From contig CALBSQ010000053.1 of NCBI GenBank assembly GCA_937967325.1, positions 16,506-80,505 of the forward strand: 64,000 bases of DNA. Reading direction: 5' to 3'. Every line of letters starts with the position of its first letter. Position 1 is the stretch's first letter. The position numbers and the translations under genes were made by a program. Under the pieces are notes generated by a model. It saw nothing but the letters and a program-made list of their open reading frames with translations, did no database searches and was not told the DNA's origin. Origin of the DNA: an uncultured Chloroflexota bacterium. GTDB lineage: Bacteria > Chloroflexota > UBA4733. Shown here piece after piece: positions 59,026-64,000 of this stretch.

Positions 59026-60318
59026 GTGACCGTCGCTGTGGGGACCGGAAGTATCGACATCACCCCTCCTCGGGGGCTGGACATCGCCGGCGGACTCTGG
59101 GCGGCGCCTAGCCTGGGTGTGCGCGATCCGCTTCACGCTAGGGCGCTCGTCCTGGACGACGGCGCCACCCGTGCCGCGCTCGTGACGCTCGACGTGATCG
59201 GCCTTGAACGCGACACGGTGCTCAGGGCTCGTGAGCTGATTGCCGGCGCGGTGGGCATCCCCGGCGAGCACGTGCTCATCGCTTGCAGTCACACCCACCA
59301 GGGACCGGCGACGCTCCGCTATGCCGCGACGAGCTGGCCCCAGGCCTATATGGAGGAGCTGCCGCGGCGCATTGCGGATGTGGTAGCCACCGCGGCCGGG
59401 ACAATGGCGCCGGCGGAGTGGGCCTACGCGCAGGCCGAGCAGGGAACCCTAGCGCACTACCGTCGCGCCAAGCTCCGGAATGGGCGAGTGCGCAACACCT
59501 GGCTGCTGCTGCCCGACGACCCGGTCGTCGGCCCGGCAGGTGACATCGACCCCCGCCTGCCGCTGCTCGCCTTTCGGACCGGTGACCGCTTGCAAGCGCT
59601 GTTCGCCAACTTCGCCTGCCACGCCACCTGCGCCGGCGACGGCCGCTGGTCGGCCAATTACCCGGGCTACTTCGCCGCGAGCCTGGCCGAGCGGCTGGGC
59701 TTAGCGAGCAGCCGGATTTTTTACACCTCCGGCGCAGCCGCCAACACCAACCCGCTGGTTGCCGACGCGGCGGAGTTCGGGACGCAACTGGCCGCGGTGG
59801 TACCGCCTGCTCTGCTGTCCGTGCAGTGGCGCACAGGAGCCCACCTGCGCATCCGCGAGCGGGCCATCTCGTTGCCGGCACGCCGGATCGACCGATTCCC
59901 CTTTGACCTGATCGCCGAGGCGTACCAGCCCAAGTTCAGCCAGCTCAACTTTGGACGCGTAGTGAAGTATTATGCCGACGAGTACGTCAAGCTGGTGGAG
60001 CGCGGTCCCGTCCCGACGCAGACTGCGCTGCAGCTGGTCGCACTGGACGACGTGGCGCTCCTGGCGATCCCTGGCGAGCTATTCGTCGAGTTGGGCCGCG
60101 AGATCCAGGGTCGCTCGCCCTTCGCGCACACGATCGTCGTCACCATGGCGAACGATTGGGTCGGCTACATCCCCCATCGGGCCGCCTTCGAGGAAGGCGG
60201 CTACGAGACGATCTTCGGCTCGCAGAGCCGGCTGGCGCCGGAAGCGGGCGACATGATCGTGGACGCTGCCGTTCGCTTGCTGGACGATACGGCGGGTCAA
60301 CGGAGCCACGATGAGTAA
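59026..60318 (+). CDS. Neutral/alkaline ceramidase-like hydrolase, paralogue 3
   Basis: GGAGGAG at 59010-59016 is right against the ATG 59017 but at ideal distance from the GTG 59026, and the family pattern (xVGxxxxDITPP within about 10 residues) also supports the GTG; 430 residues result. Metal-site candidates are the His in SHTHQGP, the His in ACHATC, the Glu in AIPGELFVELG and the Tyr in GGYETIF. The nucleophile loop reads SGAAANTNPL, again without the ceramidase serine. It is divergent from the FadR-type regulator and followed by a GNAT fusion gene. Confidence 0.82.
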   Translation: MTVAVGTGSIDITPPRGLDIAGGLWAAPSLGVRDPLHARALVLDDGATRAALVTLDVIGLERDTVLRARELIAGAVGIPGEHVLIACSHTHQGPATLRYAATSWPQAYMEELPRRIADVVATAAGTMAPAEWAYAQAEQGTLAHYRRAKLRNGRVRNTWLLLPDDPVVGPAGDIDPRLPLLAFRTGDRLQALFANFACHATCAGDGRWSANYPGYFAASLAERLGLASSRIFYTSGAAANTNPLVADAAEFGTQLAAVVPPALLSVQWRTGAHLRIRERAISLPARRIDRFPFDLIAEAYQPKFSQLNFGRVVKYYADEYVKLVERGPVPTQTALQLVALDDVALLAIPGELFVELGREIQGRSPFAHTIVVTMANDWVGYIPHRAAFEEGGYETIFGSQSRLAPEAGDMIVDAAVRLLDDTAGQRSHDE

Positions 60319-60374
60319 GCCGGCCTCGGCGGGACCTGGGCCGGGGCGTTGCCGTCGCGAATGAGCCGGCTGCC

Positions 60375-61334
60375 ATGACTCCACCGCTCCAGCCTCCGAC
60401 CTGGCGCGTCGAGCCCAGGCGAGACGTTGTCCTCCGTGACAGGCGCGTCGCGGCGTTGCGGCCGGTCGTGTCGAGCGATGCCGACCGGATGGCCGACTTC
60501 TTCGCCGCGCTGACGGAACAGGAGATCTATTACTTCTTCAGCCTGGATGAGGATGAGGCGCGGCGGCTGGCCTTGGACGCGGCGCGGGACCCGACCTACC
60601 GGCTGATCGCCGTGGACAACACGAGGGCTGGCGAGCTGGTGCTCGGCTACGCCTTCCTCCAGTGGCACGAGGAGTCCGTCCCCGTTTTCGGCATCGGACT
60701 GCGGGGCGAGGCGCAGTCGCTGGGCCTCGGTCGCGCGCTACTGCGGCATCTATTGTCCTCCGCAGCCGTCTCAGGAGTAGGCCGCGTCAGGCTCACCGTT
60801 CATCCGGACAATGGCAGAGCGCTGCGCCTGTACCAGCGCGCCGGCTTCCGGCTCGTCGCCGAGCGCATCAACACGCACCAGGGCGTGAAGCAGTACCGGA
60901 TGGAGGCAGACCTCCAGGCGACCCCGCCGGCCATCCTGGAAGGGCTCACGATCGTGCCGCTGGGCGGCATGGGTGTCGGAATGGCGGCGGCCCGCGTTCA
61001 GCAGGCTATCCTGGAGCAAATCGGCGCTCTGCCGCTCATCCTCGACCGCCCCGCGCAGCCCAACGGCCTCACCATCTTTGTGGCTGACCTCACCGTGACG
61101 GCCGCTGTGCCAGGCCAGGCGGGGGAAGACAGCCGGCGGCACGGCGAGAGCGGGGATGCCTGGATCGTGAGCCTCGATGACAGCAGCGTCCTCGTCGCGG
61201 GGGTGGGGACAGCGGCGGTAGAGCGTGCGACTCATCGTTATGTTGAGCTGATACGCGCGTACGACGGGGCGGGGCCAGACGCTGCCATCATGGCTCGCAT
61301 TCCAATCGCGGGGATAGCCGTCCCAGGCGTGTGA
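60375..61334 (+). CDS. GNAT acetyltransferase fused to a C-terminal GH20b-like domain
   Basis: The product has 319 residues. Residues 28-175 form a GNAT domain with the acetyl-CoA loop SLGLGRALLRHLL and the strand-helix NGRALRLYQRAGFRLV. Residues 178-319 (ILEGLTIVPLGGMGVG, AILEQIGALPLILDRPA, DAWIVSLDDSSVLVAGV, GTAAVERATHRYVELI) resemble the small alpha/beta domain found before the catalytic barrel of GH20 and GH67 enzymes. No barrel follows. The gene comes 56 bases after the hydrolase and is probably co-transcribed. It may acetylate an amino sugar-like intermediate. Confidence 0.7.
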   Translation: MTPPLQPPTWRVEPRRDVVLRDRRVAALRPVVSSDADRMADFFAALTEQEIYYFFSLDEDEARRLALDAARDPTYRLIAVDNTRAGELVLGYAFLQWHEESVPVFGIGLRGEAQSLGLGRALLRHLLSSAAVSGVGRVRLTVHPDNGRALRLYQRAGFRLVAERINTHQGVKQYRMEADLQATPPAILEGLTIVPLGGMGVGMAAARVQQAILEQIGALPLILDRPAQPNGLTIFVADLTVTAAVPGQAGEDSRRHGESGDAWIVSLDDSSVLVAGVGTAAVERATHRYVELIRAYDGAGPDAAIMARIPIAGIAVPGV

Positions 61335-61442
61335 CGCGTCGCGCATCCGGACGACGATCGCAACCGTCCTTGTCAATGGACGTCTGCTTCATGCGCGCCA
61401 CTGCACGAACGTTCGTAGCCGTCGAAGATGCCAGCGGCAGAG

Positions 61443-61488
61443 GTCGGCTGGTGGGGGAGCGGCCCCCCCCGGCCCCCCACCAGCCGAC
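61443..61488. repeat. Perfect 15-bp inverted repeat hairpin
   Basis: GTCGGCTGGTGGGGG (61443-61457) and CCCCCACCAGCCGAC (61474-61488) are exact complements around a 16-base GC-rich loop. It lies 109 bases after the GNAT fusion gene. It could end that transcript, but no T-run follows, and it may be the end of a repeat element. The rest of 61335-61557 holds no gene. Confidence 0.6.
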
Positions 61489-61557
61489 GTTCCGTGATGG
61501 TCTGAGCCGACGCCCGTCGCCCGCGCTACGCTTGTCCCCTCGAAAGCGGGGGCGCGC

Positions 61558-61965
61558 GTGGCGAGAAGACAGCCGGTACGCATTCGCGGGGTGTCGCCTG
61601 AGGTCGGGGCCGCGGCGCGGGCGCTGCGCTCGTCGATGACTCCAGCCGAGCAGCAACTCTGGTCGGCCTTGCAGGGCCGGCAGTTGTGCGGGCTACGGTT
61701 CCGCAACCAGCACCCGCTCGGTCCCTTTATCCTCGATTTCTGTTGCCCGTCACGCCGGCTGGTCGTGGAGTTGGGTGGCATGATTCACGATCAGCCGGAG
61801 CAAGCGCATCATGATGTCGCCCGCCAGGACCATTTGGCGGCCTACGGCTATCCGGTCATCCGCTTCCGTAATGATGAGGTGCTGGCGGACCTGCCGGGCG
61901 TGCTGGCCCGCATCGCCGCTGCCGTGCAAGGCCGTACCTCGCGCTCCACCCGGCAGGGGGACTAG
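61558..61965 (+). CDS. DUF559 (VSR-like endonuclease) family protein
   Basis: The product has 135 residues from a GTG. The family signature is AARALRSSMTPAEQQLWSAL, LRFRNQHPLGPFILDFCC (catalytic Asp), RRLVVELGGMIHDQPEQ (Glu, followed by GG where DG is usual) and HLAAYGYPVIRFRNDEVL. The fold is that of very-short-patch-repair endonucleases, a PD-(D/E)xK type. Its role is unknown; copies are often associated with mobile DNA. Confidence 0.85.
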   Translation: MARRQPVRIRGVSPEVGAAARALRSSMTPAEQQLWSALQGRQLCGLRFRNQHPLGPFILDFCCPSRRLVVELGGMIHDQPEQAHHDVARQDHLAAYGYPVIRFRNDEVLADLPGVLARIAAAVQGRTSRSTRQGD

Positions 61966-61978
61966 ACAGGAGCGCTGG

Positions 61979-63919
61979 TCACCGATATCGCCCGGCCTGC
62001 AGCTCATACAGCGCGGCATATCGGCCACCAAGCGCAACCAGGTTCTCGTGCGTCCCCTCTTCGATGATGCGCCCGCCCTCCAGCACCAGGATGCGGTCGG
62101 CCATGCGCACCGTGCTGAAGCGGTGGCTGATCAGCAGCACCGTCCTTCCCGCCGCCAGCGCGCGGAAACGCTGGAAGAGCTCGTTCTCGGCCTGGGCGTC
62201 TAAGGCGGCGGTCGGTTCATCGAGGATCACCAGCGCCGCGTCGCGCATGGCGGCGCGGGCCATGGCGATCTTCTGCCACTCGCCGCCGGAGAGGTCGACG
62301 CCGCCGGTGAAGGTGCGCGTGAGCGGGGTGTCCAACCCCTGAGGCAGCTTGGCCAGCACCGTGTCGGACCCCGCCCAGCGCGCGGCGGCCAGCACTCCTT
62401 CGCGATCCTCCACGCGGGCCACGTCGCCCACGCCGATGTTGTGCTGCGCGCTCAGCGCGAAGTGGGCAAAGTCCTGAAACAGCACCGTGACCCGTTGTCG
62501 CAACTGCGCGAGGTCGTAGGCGGCAATGGGCACGCCGTCGAGCAGGATGTCTCCGGAAGTCGGGTCGTAGAGGCGAGTGAGCAACTTGACCAGGGTCGTC
62601 TTGCCGGCGCCATTCGCCCCGACTACGGCCACCGTCTCCCCGGCGCCCAGTGTGCAGGTCAGTCCTTCCAAGACCGGGCGCGGCTGGCCGGGATAGGTGA
62701 ACGACACGTCGCGCAGCTCCAGCACCTGCCGGAAGCGCGGCGGCGCCTGCCGGCCCGTTCCTGCAGGAGCTAGCGCGATACTCGGCCGGGTGTCGTGGAG
62801 GAAGGCGAACCAGCGCGCCAAGAAACGCAGGTCGATCATGACCGAGGTGGCGTTGCCGCCCAAACTGGCCAGCATCCGCTGGAGCCCTGAGGCCACGCTC
62901 AGGTAGAGGGCGAAGTCGCCGACGGTCAGACGATGGCCGCTCAGCCCCATCGCCACGCCAGCGTAAATGAGCGCCAGCCCGGCGCCGTATCCGGCCACGA
63001 CGCCGGCCGTGGAGAGTAGCCGGACGCCCCGCAGGCGTGCCGTCTCCGTCAGCGCTTCCTGCGACAGGCGCCGCCAGCGCTCGCGGAACCAGGGGCCGAC
63101 GCCGAAGACCAGCAGTTCTTTGGCAGCATCCGCCGTGGTCGTGAGGCGCGCGCAGTAGGCCATCATCCGCGCCGCCTCGGAACGTTTGGTGAGGCTGTCG
63201 TAACTAAGCTCCTCCAGTCGCGTCTGGACGATGGTCTGGGGAACGACGCAGGCGATCAGCACAAACGGGAGTAACGGATGGACGTGGGCGAGGAGCGCCA
63301 CCGAGCCGAGCGCGGTCAGCAGGTGGCGCCCGCACAGAGCGAGGATCGTCACCAGATGAACCGGCCGGTGGGTGACCTCGCCGCGAATCAGCGTCAGCTC
63401 GTCGTGAAACTCCCTCCGCTCGAAGTGATCCAGGTCGGGGATGGCAGCCCCCGCCGCCATCGTCCGCCGGTCGACGTGGCCAAGGACGCGCGTGCTCAAC
63501 GTGACATCCACCTGGCGCTGCACAGGATCGAGCAGGCGACCTAGCAACTGAAAGACGACATAGAGCGCAGCCGCCGTGAACGCGGCATCCACCGTTGCTG
63601 GGGCACGCTGGTGTAGCACGACCACCGCGTTGAGCCGGTCGATGACCAGCTTGGAGAGCCAGGCCAGCGCGACCGGTAGCCCGCTCATGAGCAGCATAAG
63701 GATCAACTGGAGCGTCGCGCGGGGCGGGTCCGCCTCCCACACCAGGCGCAGCGCGCGCCACAGTGTGACGACGGCCCCAGTGATCCGGCGCCACGCGTCC
63801 GGAGCGATGGGGCGATGCCACCGAGGCCGCCGGCCCGGTCCAGCAGTCCCCGGCCCCCACCGTTGCCGAAACACTCGCCTGAGCGGGCTCCCCAGTTGCC
63901 GGTCCCAACGTCTTCTCAT
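61979..63919 (-). CDS. ABC exporter, fused permease-ATPase
   Basis: The 646-residue protein has a basic N-terminal extension of about 45 residues and exporter helices (LQLILMLLMSGLPVALAWLS, LLTALGSVALLAHVHPLL, GVVAGYGAGLALIYAGVAMG). The ATPase has Walker A GANGAGKTT, Q-loop FQDFAHFALS, signature LSGGEWQK, Walker B LVILDEPTAALD and ISHRF. Its ATG overlaps the stop of an upstream gene for another ABC protein, the same heterodimer layout as at 22-26 kb. Cargo unknown. Confidence 0.92.
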   Translation of the reverse strand: MRRRWDRQLGSPLRRVFRQRWGPGTAGPGRRPRWHRPIAPDAWRRITGAVVTLWRALRLVWEADPPRATLQLILMLLMSGLPVALAWLSKLVIDRLNAVVVLHQRAPATVDAAFTAAALYVVFQLLGRLLDPVQRQVDVTLSTRVLGHVDRRTMAAGAAIPDLDHFERREFHDELTLIRGEVTHRPVHLVTILALCGRHLLTALGSVALLAHVHPLLPFVLIACVVPQTIVQTRLEELSYDSLTKRSEAARMMAYCARLTTTADAAKELLVFGVGPWFRERWRRLSQEALTETARLRGVRLLSTAGVVAGYGAGLALIYAGVAMGLSGHRLTVGDFALYLSVASGLQRMLASLGGNATSVMIDLRFLARWFAFLHDTRPSIALAPAGTGRQAPPRFRQVLELRDVSFTYPGQPRPVLEGLTCTLGAGETVAVVGANGAGKTTLVKLLTRLYDPTSGDILLDGVPIAAYDLAQLRQRVTVLFQDFAHFALSAQHNIGVGDVARVEDREGVLAAARWAGSDTVLAKLPQGLDTPLTRTFTGGVDLSGGEWQKIAMARAAMRDAALVILDEPTAALDAQAENELFQRFRALAAGRTVLLISHRFSTVRMADRILVLEGGRIIEEGTHENLVALGGRYAALYELQAGRYR

Positions 63920-64000
63920 CTCCTAATCACCCCGGCCCGGGCACCCTGGTACAGATCCGCCTGCAAGCGGTACAGATTGGCGTAGCCGCCGCCGCGGTGC
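63916..64000 (-). CDS. ABC transporter ATP-binding protein, C-terminal end (partial)
   Basis: The last 27 codons of a gene running off the right edge read GGGYANLYRLQADLYQG then ARAGVIRR and TGA. The GGRYAxLYxLQAxxY pattern is the usual tail of fused ABC exporters, as in the neighbour's GGRYAALYELQAGRYR. The stop overlaps the start of the downstream ABC gene (ATGA), so both are made together. Confidence 0.75.
   Translation of the reverse strand, partial: HRGGGYANLYRLQADLYQGARAGVIRR

Overview
The window is GC-rich DNA, probably from a Chloroflexota bacterium of the Thermomicrobia/Sphaerobacter type. This is inferred from the gene mix: lipoprotein sugar-binding proteins with a twin-arginine signal and long Ser/Ala/Thr linkers, an ECF sigma factor with a zinc-ribbon tail beside ABC exporters, several Gfo/Idh oxidoreductases, and intergenic palindromic elements rich in GGTTTCAACC-like stems. 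A ParA-ParB pair next to a tyrosine recombinase near the middle raises the possibility of a megaplasmid, secondary chromosome or integrated element. No rRNA, tRNA or CRISPR array was recognised.

Layout. From 1 to 14.8 kb there is a patchwork of small intact genes (APH-like kinase, orphan sugar-binding protein, adenosine deaminase, VapBC, ABC-2 exporter, ECF sigma factor, HIT protein, AAC(3)-like enzyme, methyltransferase). Many broken genes lie between them: a frameshifted methyltransferase, a beta-lactamase-type hydrolase fragment, an ABC ATPase with an internal deletion, and remnants of PCMT, HEPN, isochorismatase, LD-carboxypeptidase and nitrilase genes. From 14.8 to 18 kb a sugar-binding lipoprotein with a consensus promoter is followed by the first of three neutral-ceramidase-like hydrolases. 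From 18 to 21.4 kb there are a Uma2 nuclease, a CopG-like protein, an MFS remnant, a membrane-anchored beta-propeller protein and a palindromic repeat. From 21.8 to 28.8 kb there is a two-gene ABC exporter (one gene carries an in-frame miniature inverted-repeat element), a dynamin-like GTPase, a zinc-ribbon membrane protein and a 52-residue Cys-rich protein. From 29 to 41.5 kb there is a third orphan sugar-binding protein, an amine-oxidase-like FAD enzyme, a ferredoxin-reductase-like enzyme, a MoaD-like carrier behind an orphan xanthine-dehydrogenase large subunit, an hsdR fragment, two coupled Gfo/Idh genes and the recombinase. From 41.5 to 48.2 kb there are ParB/ParA, an SDR, a two-gene membrane and small-protein module sharing an amyloid-signalling-like motif, an SRPBCC protein and a fused MNT-HEPN toxin-antitoxin.

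From 48.4 to 61.3 kb there is one coherent catabolic locus. On the minus strand it holds a sugar-binding protein, two permeases, an MlrC/M81 metallopeptidase, a TIM-barrel epimerase, a Gfo/Idh oxidoreductase, a DegT aminotransferase and a ceramidase-like hydrolase. A FadR-type regulator is divergent from a third ceramidase-like hydrolase, which is followed by a GNAT fused to a second domain. These genes probably import and process one unknown, perhaps amino- or amide-containing, glycoside or polyol. The right edge carries a hairpin, a DUF559 protein and another two-gene ABC exporter that runs off the end.

The most interesting signals are: the shared-motif two-gene module at 44.9-46.9 kb; two identical 15-bp palindromes inside parB; a lox/dif-like 14-6-14 inverted repeat just upstream of the recombinase; the in-frame inverted-repeat insertion in the ABC gene; the fused MNT-HEPN protein; the three ceramidase-like paralogues with altered active-site loops; and the high density of cleanly truncated genes.
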